DNA of 64,000 nucleotides from Pseudomonadota bacterium (GTDB taxonomy: Bacteria > Pseudomonadota > Gammaproteobacteria > Burkholderiales > Burkholderiaceae_C). This document shows, piece after piece, positions 57,086 to 64,000 of the stretch (the stretch's first letter is position 1; each line of letters opens with the position of its first letter). Location: contig JAKARB010000004.1 in the NCBI GenBank assembly GCA_021819435.1, positions 186,001 to 250,000 of the forward strand, written 5' to 3'. The translations under genes and the position numbers were made by a program. Under the pieces are notes generated by a model that saw nothing but the letters and a program-made list of their open reading frames with translations, ran no database searches and was not told the DNA's origin.

Positions 57086-59266
57086 TCAGTGACGCGAGCG
57101 GCGCACCAGGCTGCCGACATCGAGGATCAACGCCACACGGCCGTCACCCATGATGGTGGCGCCCGACACGTCATTGACCTTGCGGTAGTTGGTTTCGAGG
57201 TTCTTGACCACGACCTGTTGCTGGCCCAGCAGTTCGTCGACCAACAGGGCCACGCGGCCACCCTCGGCTTCGACAACCACCATGATCCCGCTGTTGTGCT
57301 CCCAGTCGAAACGGGGCACGTTGAAGACTTTTTCCAGCTCGATGACCGGCATGTATTCGTCGCGGACCTCGACCACGCGGCCGGAGCCACCGACGGTCTT
57401 GATGCCTTCCTGGTTGACCTGGAAGCTCTCGACCACCGAGGACAGCGGCAGGATGTAGACCTCTTCGCCCACGCCCACGCTCATGCCGTCCATGATGGCC
57501 AGGGTCAGCGGCAGGCGAACGGCCACCCGCATGCCATAGCCTTCGGCCGAATCGATCTCGACCGTGCCACCCAGCGAGGTGATGTTCTTCTTGACCACGT
57601 CCATGCCGACGCCACGGCCCGACACGTCGGTCACCTCTTCGGCGGTCGAGAAGCCCGGCGCGAAGATCAGGTTCCAGACTTCCGGATCGGTCAGCGAATC
57701 GGGCGCGTCGATGCCCTTCTCGCGGGCCTTCTTCAGCAACTTCTCGCGGTTCAGGCCACGGCCGTCGTCGCGCACTTCGATGACGATGGAGCCGCCCTGA
57801 TGCGACGCCGCCAGGGTGATGGTGCCGACTTCCGGCTTGCCTTTGGCAATGCGGTCGGCCGGCATTTCGACGCCGTGGTCGCAGGAGTTGCGCACCAGGT
57901 GGGTCAGCGGGTCGGTGATCTTCTCGACCAGGCCCTTGTCCAGTTCGGTGGCTTCGCCCTGGGTGACCAGCTCGACCTTCTTGCCCAGCTTGTTGGCCAG
58001 GTCGCGCAGCATGCGCGGGAAGCGGCTGAACACCGTCGACATCGGAATCATCCGGATCGACATCACGGCCTCTTGCAGGTCGCGGGTGTTGCGATCGAGG
58101 TCGGTCAGACCGGACACCAGTTGCTGGTAGACCACCGGGTCAAGGCCACGGCTGTTCTGCGCCAGCATGGCCTGGGTGATGACGAGTTCGCCCACCAGGT
58201 TGATGAGCTGGTTGACCTTCTCCACCGACACGCGGATGGTCGATGTTTCGGGGCCGGCGGCGTGCTTTTCCACCTTCGGTGCGGGCTTCGCAGCGGCGGC
58301 GACAGGCTTCAACGCAGGCGGTTCGGCTGCCACTGTGGCCGCAGCGGTGACAGGCTGATCGGGCGAGCCAGGGGCGTTGTCGAAGAAGCCATAGCCCTTC
58401 TCGGGCTGATCGGCTTGGGCAGCCTGAGCCGCTTCCGGGGCATCGAAGAATCCGTAGGCCGGGTTCGCTGCGGGTTGGGCCGCACCGCCCAGGGCCACGA
58501 ACGAGACCTGCTCGCGTGCCACATGGAAGGTGAACAGATCCATCAGCTCGGACTCGGCGGTGGCGGTGCTGACCTTGAAGCGGCGCACACCAGCCAGCGC
58601 GGCGTCATCGGGCAGGGCCTCGATGGTGCCGAGGCCAACGATTTCCTTGAACAACTCGACCAGGTTGTCGGCCTGCGCGGGGTTGTCCAGCGGACCCACA
58701 CGCAGCTCGACAGTGCGCTGGCCTTCGGTCGGGGCGGCAGCGCGTTGCGAGGCGGCAGCGGTAGCCGCCGGGGCGGTGGGCGCAACGGCGGCAGGCGCGG
58801 CAGCGGGTTTGGGCGCTGCAACCGCAGCGACATGAACAGGAGCCTCGCCCGACACCATCGCGCGGATGTTGACCAGCAGTTCGGAGGTGTCGACAGCATC
58901 GGCGCCCGAGCCCTGATGACGGCCCAGCATCGCCTTGAGCGCGTCGCCAGACTGCAGCAGCACATCGACCATCGGTGCGGTAGGGGTCAGCTCATGGCGG
59001 CGCAGCTTGTCGAGCAGCGTCTCCATCTGGTGGGTCAGCTCGGCCACGTCGCTGAAGCCAAAGGTGGCGGCACCACCCTTGATGGAGTGCGCGCAACGGA
59101 AGATGGCGTTGAGCTCCTCGTCGTCGGCAGATTCGATGTCGAGCTCCAGCAGGAGCTGCTCCATGTTCTCCAGGTTCTCACCGGCTTCTTCGAAGAAGAC
59201 CTGGTAGAACTGGCTGAGGTCGATGCCCGCGGAAGACGTGCTGTTTTCGGTGCTCGTGTCTGCCAT
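57086..59266 (-). CDS. cheA: Chemotaxis histidine kinase CheA
   Basis: 726 residues with the full P1-P5 layout: Hpt with phospho-His in CAHSIKGGAATFGF near residue 50, an Ala/Pro-rich linker, a P2-like region (about 190-265), a linker with two YGFFD motifs, dimerisation helices, HATPase (LVRNSCDHGVE, SGRGVGMDVV) and a C-terminal CheW domain (VDELLGQQQVVVKNLE). ATG 59266 is chosen because the conserved N-terminal Hpt region begins shortly after. It phosphorylates CheY encoded just upstream. Confidence 0.95.
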   Translation of the reverse strand: MADTSTENSTSSAGIDLSQFYQVFFEEAGENLENMEQLLLELDIESADDEELNAIFRCAHSIKGGAATFGFSDVAELTHQMETLLDKLRRHELTPTAPMVDVLLQSGDALKAMLGRHQGSGADAVDTSELLVNIRAMVSGEAPVHVAAVAAPKPAAAPAAVAPTAPAATAAASQRAAAPTEGQRTVELRVGPLDNPAQADNLVELFKEIVGLGTIEALPDDAALAGVRRFKVSTATAESELMDLFTFHVAREQVSFVALGGAAQPAANPAYGFFDAPEAAQAAQADQPEKGYGFFDNAPGSPDQPVTAAATVAAEPPALKPVAAAAKPAPKVEKHAAGPETSTIRVSVEKVNQLINLVGELVITQAMLAQNSRGLDPVVYQQLVSGLTDLDRNTRDLQEAVMSIRMIPMSTVFSRFPRMLRDLANKLGKKVELVTQGEATELDKGLVEKITDPLTHLVRNSCDHGVEMPADRIAKGKPEVGTITLAASHQGGSIVIEVRDDGRGLNREKLLKKAREKGIDAPDSLTDPEVWNLIFAPGFSTAEEVTDVSGRGVGMDVVKKNITSLGGTVEIDSAEGYGMRVAVRLPLTLAIMDGMSVGVGEEVYILPLSSVVESFQVNQEGIKTVGGSGRVVEVRDEYMPVIELEKVFNVPRFDWEHNSGIMVVVEAEGGRVALLVDELLGQQQVVVKNLETNYRKVNDVSGATIMGDGRVALILDVGSLVRRSRH

Positions 59267-59338
59267 GTCTGGCTCCGGATGTTTGACTTGGGGGCTGATG
59301 CGATCGATCACTCAGGTTGATCGAGGGCGCTCAGGCGC

Positions 59339-59701
59339 TCAGCGAATGACCTTCTGGATCACTTCGATCAACTTGTTGGGGTCGAACGGCTTGACCAGCC
59401 AGCCCGTCGCACCAGCGGCACGGCCGGCCTGCTTCATCTGATCGCTCGACTCGGTGGTGAGGATCAGGATGGGCGTGCTCTTGAACTGGGGCGATTCACG
59501 CAGCCGCTTGGTCAGGCTGATGCCGTCCATGCGAGGCATGTTCTGGTCGGTGAGGACCAGGTCGAAGCTGCGGCCACCCGCTTTTTCCCAGGCGTCCTGG
59601 CCATCCACCGCCTCGACGACGTTGTAGCCCGCGCTCTTGAGCGTGAAGGTGACCATTTGACGCATGGATGCTGAATCGTCGACGGCGAGAATCGAGTGCA
59701 T
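59339..59701 (-). CDS. cheY: Chemotaxis response regulator CheY
   Basis: 120 residues, a single receiver: SILAVDDSASMRQMVTFTL, phospho-Asp in LVLTDQNMPRMDG, Thr in LTTESSD and Lys in VKPFDPNKL. Phospho-CheY binds the flagellar switch. Second gene of the operon, after the CheZ-like gene. Confidence 0.94.
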   Translation of the reverse strand: MHSILAVDDSASMRQMVTFTLKSAGYNVVEAVDGQDAWEKAGGRSFDLVLTDQNMPRMDGISLTKRLRESPQFKSTPILILTTESSDQMKQAGRAAGATGWLVKPFDPNKLIEVIQKVIR

Positions 59702-59797
59702 GGCGCGCTCCGTTGCTGGATGAGGTGATCAGGAGGGAATCGGGAAGTTGAAACCTGTCAACGGCATGGTTGTTTTCGGCTGGTGGGAAGTCATTCT

Positions 59798-60247
59798 TTA
59801 GAACAACTCCACAGAGCCAGCGTCCATTTCGTCCTGCGTGACGGGGTTGGGCTTGAGGGGGCCGTCTTCGACCACCGCAGCCCCATCCGGGTCGTCATCG
59901 CCCAGGGTGTCGCGAGCGATCTGGTCGGCGCAATTGCGCAACCGTTTGTTGGTGTGGGCGATCAGCTGGGTGGCCATGTCCTGGAATTGCAGGGCCGTGA
60001 CCGCCTTGAACAGGGTCTGGCGCACCTCCTGGAGGTGCGGCGTGATCTCGTGGCCCTGGTCGATGACGCTGCCGAGCTGGCCAGCCGAGGTGTGGAAGCC
60101 CTCGATCATGGCCTGGCAGGCGTCGTCAAGCAGGCGTTGCAAACGCTCGAGGTCGTTGGAGGCCGTCATCAGGTGATCCTGCAACTCGGCAGCCAGGAGC
60201 AGAGACATCTCTGGCGGCCGGGCCGTGCCGGGGTCTTCGTAGCTCAT
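59798..60247 (-). CDS. Short CheZ-like protein
   Basis: 149 residues, mostly helical. Residues about 20-110 have the long-hairpin look of CheZ, with TALQFQDMATQLIAH resembling the catalytic glutamine-containing helix (DFQDLTGQ in E. coli CheZ). The C-terminus VTQDEMDAGSVELF, after a proline-rich linker, resembles the acidic/hydrophobic CheY-docking tail of CheZ (QDQVDDLL...). It lacks part of the CheZ N-terminal hairpin. Its position directly before cheY in a FliA-type operon supports a phospho-CheY phosphatase or regulator. ATG 60247 chosen; upstream sequence is leader. Confidence 0.7.
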   Translation of the reverse strand: MSYEDPGTARPPEMSLLLAAELQDHLMTASNDLERLQRLLDDACQAMIEGFHTSAGQLGSVIDQGHEITPHLQEVRQTLFKAVTALQFQDMATQLIAHTNKRLRNCADQIARDTLGDDDPDGAAVVEDGPLKPNPVTQDEMDAGSVELF

Positions 60248-60331
60248 CGTTGCTCCACTCAACCGGTTGGGGGCGGCCATGACCGAACTGAATGCCAAAG
60301 CGGCTGGGTTCGGATGACCGGACACATGGGG

Positions 60332-60358
60332 TTCTCGGCAGCTTTTCGGGGATCCTTA
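60332..60358 (-). promoter_or_regulatory. FliA (sigma-28)-type promoter of the chemotaxis operon
   Basis: Minus-strand TAAG (60358-60355), exactly 15 bp, then GCCGAGAA (60339-60332). Preceded by AAAGTGC like the promoter at 24056-24082. The start is expected near 60325, 78 nt before the CheZ-like ATG. Confidence 0.7.
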
Positions 60359-60526
60359 GCACTTTGCATAATCAGATCTCGCGATTTCGCCGGTTGGTAG
60401 AATTTTTTCCACTTCTCGCCGGCAGGTGTGTCCAATGACGCGGGAAAACTTGGCTCAAATCGAAGGATCGGAAGCTCATCTGTGCCGGCGTTCACCCCCC
60501 CGTCCCCACCGAATCCCCCGTCGAGC

Positions 60527-61702
60527 ATGGCCGGCACGGCCTTGCCACCCGTGCGCCTGAAGGTGCTGCACCTCGAGGACAACGAGGGCGACCACGCCCT
60601 GGTGACTGCCCACCTGCGGCGCGGCGGCATCGAGGCCGACATCACCCGGGTCGAGACCGAATCCGCCCTGATCGAATCTCTGGCCGAGGATTGGGACCTG
60701 ATCCTCTCTGACTACAACCTGCCCGGTTATTCGGGCTTGGCCGCGCTCGACAAGGTGCGCGCGCTGGGCAAGCTGGTGCCTTTCATTCTGGTCTCGGGCG
60801 AGATCGGCGAAGACATCGCCGTGCAGGCCATGCGCAACGGCGCCAACGACTACCTGCTCAAGAGCAACCTCACCCGCCTGGCGCCGGCCGCCCTGCTGGC
60901 CATCGAGGCCAACCGCACGCGCATCGCCAAGCAGCGCGCCGACCACGCCCTCACCCGCTCGCGCCAGCAACTGCGCGAGCTCGCCCAGCACTTGCAGACC
61001 AGCATCGAGCAGGAGCGCGCCGCCATCGCACGGGAAATCCACGACGACGTGGGCGGCGCCTTGACGGCCGTGAAATTCGACCTCGCCTGGATCGCCCGCC
61101 ACGCCCCCACGCCCGAGATCGCCGAGCGCGTGCAGCAGGCACTCGAATCGATCGGCCATGCGCACGAGGCCAGCCAGCGCATCATGCACAACCTGCGCCC
61201 GGCCATCCTGGAGCAGGGCCTGGTCGCCGCCCTGCAGTGGATGGCCGACCGCTTCGGCAAGCGCACCGGCATCGAAACCACCTTCCGCACCAGCCACGAG
61301 AAGATGCAACTTGCCACCGGCGTGCCCCTGGTGGCCTACCGCTTCGCCCAGGAAGCGCTCACGAATGTCTCCAAACACGCACAGGCAACGCGGGTCAGCG
61401 TCGACATCTCGCAAGCCGGGGGCGTGTTGTCCATCGAAGTGACAGACAATGGCCGAGGCCTGAGCCCGGAGGACCTGGCCAAGGCGCGTTCCTTCGGGAT
61501 CCGCGGCCTGCACGAACGCGCCGAGACGGTGGGCGGCTGGGTGGACCTCAGCAGCAAACCCGGTGTTACTTCGTTGATCCTGTCCGTGCCGCTCTCGGGC
61601 CCTGAAAACGGTTTCATCGACCGGCTGCTGCCTGGGCTCGAAAGCGAGCCCGCCGGTGCCGACCCTGACCGAGACGACCCGACCGCCTGGGGCAACCTAT
61701 GA
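60527..61702 (+). CDS. Receiver-domain histidine kinase (REC-HisKA_3-HATPase)
   Basis: 391 residues from ATG 60527 (GTG 60428 would add 33 Pro/Ser-rich residues). An N-terminal receiver domain (KVLHLEDNEGDHALVTAHLR, phospho-Asp in LILSDYNLPGYSG) is followed by a helical linker, HisKA_3 with phospho-His in AREIHDDVGGALTAVKFDL, and a HATPase (VTDNGRGL, FGIRGLHERA). There are no membrane helices. The receiver in front of the kinase suggests it is itself controlled by another kinase. The stop overlaps the partner regulator ATG by 4 bp. Confidence 0.92.
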   Translation: MAGTALPPVRLKVLHLEDNEGDHALVTAHLRRGGIEADITRVETESALIESLAEDWDLILSDYNLPGYSGLAALDKVRALGKLVPFILVSGEIGEDIAVQAMRNGANDYLLKSNLTRLAPAALLAIEANRTRIAKQRADHALTRSRQQLRELAQHLQTSIEQERAAIAREIHDDVGGALTAVKFDLAWIARHAPTPEIAERVQQALESIGHAHEASQRIMHNLRPAILEQGLVAALQWMADRFGKRTGIETTFRTSHEKMQLATGVPLVAYRFAQEALTNVSKHAQATRVSVDISQAGGVLSIEVTDNGRGLSPEDLAKARSFGIRGLHERAETVGGWVDLSSKPGVTSLILSVPLSGPENGFIDRLLPGLESEPAGADPDRDDPTAWGNL

Positions 61703-62328
61703 TCAAAGTCATCCTCTGTGACGACCACGCGCTGATCCGGCGCGGCATCCGCGACACCCTGGCCGATGCCGATGACATCGAGGTGGTGGGCGAGGCCGCC
61801 GACTACGGCGAACTGCGTGCCCTCTTCCGCGATCAAAGCTGCGACGTGCTGGTGCTTGACATCAACCTGCCCGGCCGCAGCGGCCTCGACGTGCTGCATG
61901 TGCTGAAAGAAGAAGGCAACCCGGTCAAGGTGCTGGTGGTCTCGATGTACCCCGAAGACCAGTACGCCATGCGGGCCCTCAAAGCCGGCGCCAGCGGCTA
62001 CCTGAACAAAGGCAGCGACGCGGCCCAGATCGTGGCCGCAGTGCGCACCGTCTCGCTGGGCAAGAAGTACGTCACGCCCGAGATGGCGCAGATGCTGGTC
62101 GACAACCTGACCACCCCCGCGCAAGAAGACGCCCACCAAAAGCTCTCCGACCGCGAATTGCAAACCCTGGTGATGATCGCCTCGGGCAAGCGCTTGTCGG
62201 ACATCGCAGAGCAGTTGCTGCTCAGCCCCAAGACGGTGAGCGTCTACCGAGCCCGCGTGCTGGAGAAGCTCGGCCTGACCAACAACTCCGAGCTGACGGT
62301 CTACGCCATCCGCAACGGACTGGTCTGA
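61699..62328 (+). CDS. NarL/LuxR-family response regulator
   Basis: 209 residues: receiver (KVILCDDHALIRRGI, phospho-Asp in VLVLDINLPGRSG, Lys in YLNKGSD) and a C-terminal LuxR HTH (LSDRELQTLVMIASGKRLSD, LSPKTVSVYRARVLEKLGL). The obvious partner of the upstream HisKA_3 kinase; regulon unknown. A 4-bp overlap couples their translation. Confidence 0.95.
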   Translation: MIKVILCDDHALIRRGIRDTLADADDIEVVGEAADYGELRALFRDQSCDVLVLDINLPGRSGLDVLHVLKEEGNPVKVLVVSMYPEDQYAMRALKAGASGYLNKGSDAAQIVAAVRTVSLGKKYVTPEMAQMLVDNLTTPAQEDAHQKLSDRELQTLVMIASGKRLSDIAEQLLLSPKTVSVYRARVLEKLGLTNNSELTVYAIRNGLV

Positions 62329-62411
62329 ACGCACACCTCCCCCTGACCCGGTGGTTCAGCAGACCACCTTCCCTGCCGAAAACACAGGCGGACAAGGGAT
62401 GATCGCCACCC

Positions 62412-63938
62412 ATGAACATCAAACGCGCTCAGCAGTCAGCCTTCGACGCGGCCAAATGGATGACGGGGTCGAGCTACATCGTCTTCGTCACCGGGTTCGT
62501 CAACAGCATCTTCGTCACACGGGGGCTGGGGCCTGAGGCCTACGGCGTCTACTCCTACCTGATCTGGATGGTGAGCACGGCGGTGAGCCTGGCGGGTGGT
62601 GGCCTCAACGTGACGGCCATCCGCTTCATCGCGGAAGCCATCGGCCGTGGCGACGTGACGCAAGGCCACGCCGTCTTCCTGCGACTGCGCAAGGTGTTGT
62701 GGCTGACGCTGGCGTGCATGAGCGCCCTGCTGCTGACCACGATGTTCTTCCCCGCCGTGTACCCGGCGGAGGTGTCGCAGAGGCTGGTGCTGCATTTGGT
62801 GTTCGTGGTGCTGTGCGCGGTGCTGCGCGCCACGTACATGTTCGAGGTCTCGGCCTCGAAGGGCTACTCGGTGTTCCACACCGAGGCCATCACCACCACG
62901 TTGATCAGCCTGGGCAGCACGGCCACCACCTTCGCGCTGTACATGACGAAGCAGGGCCTGGATGCCTACCTGCTGCTGTTCCTGGTGGCCGCCGCCTTGC
63001 ACCCGGTCATCGCTTTCGTGCTGATGCGCCGTGCCGGCCTGCACCCCTCCAATGCCCCCCTGGACGACGATGTCAAGGCCAAGCTGAACGAGGGCGTGCG
63101 CTGGAACACCTCGCTGACCCTGGTGGGCATGCTGTCGTCCAAATCGATGGACACCTACTTGCTGGGCCTGCACGCCCTGACCACCTACGTGGGCTTCTAC
63201 AACATCGCCGGCGCGCTCTCCAAGAGCGGCATGGACCTGCTGACCAATGGCTTCTCGTCGATGCTGCTGCCGTTCATCTCGCGCGCACAAGGCGAAGGCG
63301 GTAAGGAGAAGGTGCAGGAGATTTTCTCGGTGTCCGTGCGCTTCTACCAGTTCATGGGCGTGCTGGTGGCGGCCGGCGGCTGGCTGATGTCGGAACTCAT
63401 CGTGCACACGCTCTATGGCAAGGCCTTCGACGAGGTCATCCCGGCGTTGCAAAGCATGGCCTTCGTGGGTGGCGTGACCACGTCTTCGGCCTCCTACTCG
63501 GCGATCTTCATCGCCACCGACAACCACAAAGCGCGGCTGCGTTTCATCTTCGCAGGGGCCGGCATCTCGGTGGCAACGGCGGTCATCTTCATCCCCTGGC
63601 TGGGCTACAAGGGCGCGCTGCTGTCCAACGCGGTGGGCAACATCCTGTACGTGTTGATGGTGGGCACGGTGGCGCATCGCAGCCTGGGCATCCGCTTTCC
63701 GATGCGCAACGTCGCCCTGCAACTGCTGGCCGCGCTGATGGCGCTCGGTGTGGTCGAATTCACCGTGCATGATCCGAGCTCCGCGTGGCGCACCATCGCG
63801 GCGACCTTGCTCTTCGGCGTGCTCTTCCCGATCTTCTCCCTGAACATCGGCGCTTGGGAAAAGAGCGACCTCGACTTGATCCGCAAGAACGCCAAGCCGG
63901 TGGGGCGCCTGATCGACATGCTGCAGTTCCGTCGCTGA
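62412..63938 (+). CDS. Polysaccharide flippase (Wzx/MOP-superfamily, oligosaccharide exporter)
   Basis: 508 residues with about 12-14 membrane helices spread over the whole chain. The N-terminus has the family look: SSYIVFVTGFVNSIFVTRGLGPEAYGVYSYLIW. It moves lipid-linked oligosaccharide repeat units across the inner membrane for O-antigen, capsule or exopolysaccharide. It probably opens a polysaccharide locus that continues past the right edge. 83 bp after the LuxR regulator, same strand. Confidence 0.88.
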   Translation: MNIKRAQQSAFDAAKWMTGSSYIVFVTGFVNSIFVTRGLGPEAYGVYSYLIWMVSTAVSLAGGGLNVTAIRFIAEAIGRGDVTQGHAVFLRLRKVLWLTLACMSALLLTTMFFPAVYPAEVSQRLVLHLVFVVLCAVLRATYMFEVSASKGYSVFHTEAITTTLISLGSTATTFALYMTKQGLDAYLLLFLVAAALHPVIAFVLMRRAGLHPSNAPLDDDVKAKLNEGVRWNTSLTLVGMLSSKSMDTYLLGLHALTTYVGFYNIAGALSKSGMDLLTNGFSSMLLPFISRAQGEGGKEKVQEIFSVSVRFYQFMGVLVAAGGWLMSELIVHTLYGKAFDEVIPALQSMAFVGGVTTSSASYSAIFIATDNHKARLRFIFAGAGISVATAVIFIPWLGYKGALLSNAVGNILYVLMVGTVAHRSLGIRFPMRNVALQLLAALMALGVVEFTVHDPSSAWRTIAATLLFGVLFPIFSLNIGAWEKSDLDLIRKNAKPVGRLIDMLQFRR

Positions 63939-63974
63939 CGCGGTCGCCCCCTTCGCTGACGACACCCGATCGCC

Positions 63975-64000
63975 ATGAGCACGCCCCGCCCGATGCCCTC
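63975..64000 (+). CDS. Start of an unidentified gene (truncated by the window edge)
   Basis: ATG at 63975 opens a frame reading MSTPRPMP to the window end, 36 bp after the flippase stop on the same strand. Too short to identify; the context suggests a polysaccharide-biosynthesis gene. No clear Shine-Dalgarno. Confidence 0.4.

Overview
The window is about 64 kb of GC-rich chromosome from a beta-proteobacterium. Gene content and order point to the order Burkholderiales (zapA followed by 6S RNA; ftsK-lolA-rarA; rubredoxin-pilGHIJ-chpA; thiD-hemL; pyrR-pyrB-pyrC'; a DUF3683 flavin/Fe-S fusion). A genus in the Leptothrix/Aquabacterium/Ideonella/Rubrivivax neighbourhood is a guess. I saw no rRNA, tRNA, intact insertion sequence, prophage or CRISPR array.

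Layout. 1-1.9 kb: the N-terminal part of a BtuB-like TonB receptor under a cobalamin riboswitch. 1.9-2.9 kb: a ZapB-like coiled-coil gene, zapA and 6S RNA with promoter and terminator. 2.9-13.6 kb: a degenerate GGDEF protein, a beta-hydroxyacid dehydrogenase, an unsaturated-fatty-acid oxidation module (fadH, dienoyl-CoA isomerase, NTF2-like) opposite a PadR repressor with palindromic operators, a tandem pair of membrane diguanylate cyclases and a tandem pair of unrecognised membrane-anchored beta-repeat proteins. 13.9-15.9 kb: a type VI secretion graveyard (clpV, tssK and tssL remnants). 15.9-25.9 kb: rarA, a DEAD-box RNA helicase with a long structured leader, lolA, ftsK, a Crp/Fnr regulator, trxB and rpmB-rpmG. 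26-34 kb: a fatty-acid desaturase, a tightly overlapping yqgE-ruvX-pyrR-pyrB-pyrC'-plsC operon and a photolyase. 34-45.8 kb: a diguanylate cyclase and the Pil-Chp twitching chemosensory operon (rubredoxin, pilG, pilH, pilI, pilJ, chpA). 45.9-56 kb: thiD-hemL-mpl-methyltransferase, ugpQ, the 1339-residue DUF3683 oxidoreductase and a HIT hydrolase. 56-60.4 kb: a flagellar-type chemotaxis operon (CheZ-like, cheY, cheA, cheW, Cache protein). 60.5-64 kb: a REC-histidine kinase/LuxR regulator pair, a polysaccharide flippase and the first codons of one more gene.

Themes. Motility and second-messenger control dominate: two separate chemosensory arrays (pilus and flagellum) and four GGDEF proteins. 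The chemotaxis operon and the distant Crp/Fnr gene carry near-identical FliA-type (sigma-28) promoters. A diguanylate cyclase and the CheZ-like protein share the same C-terminal VELF residues. Best candidates for something undescribed are the paired beta-repeat membrane proteins (11.9-13.5 kb), the structured leader of the RNA helicase (17.56-17.66 kb), the VELF tail and the extended sigma-28 element.
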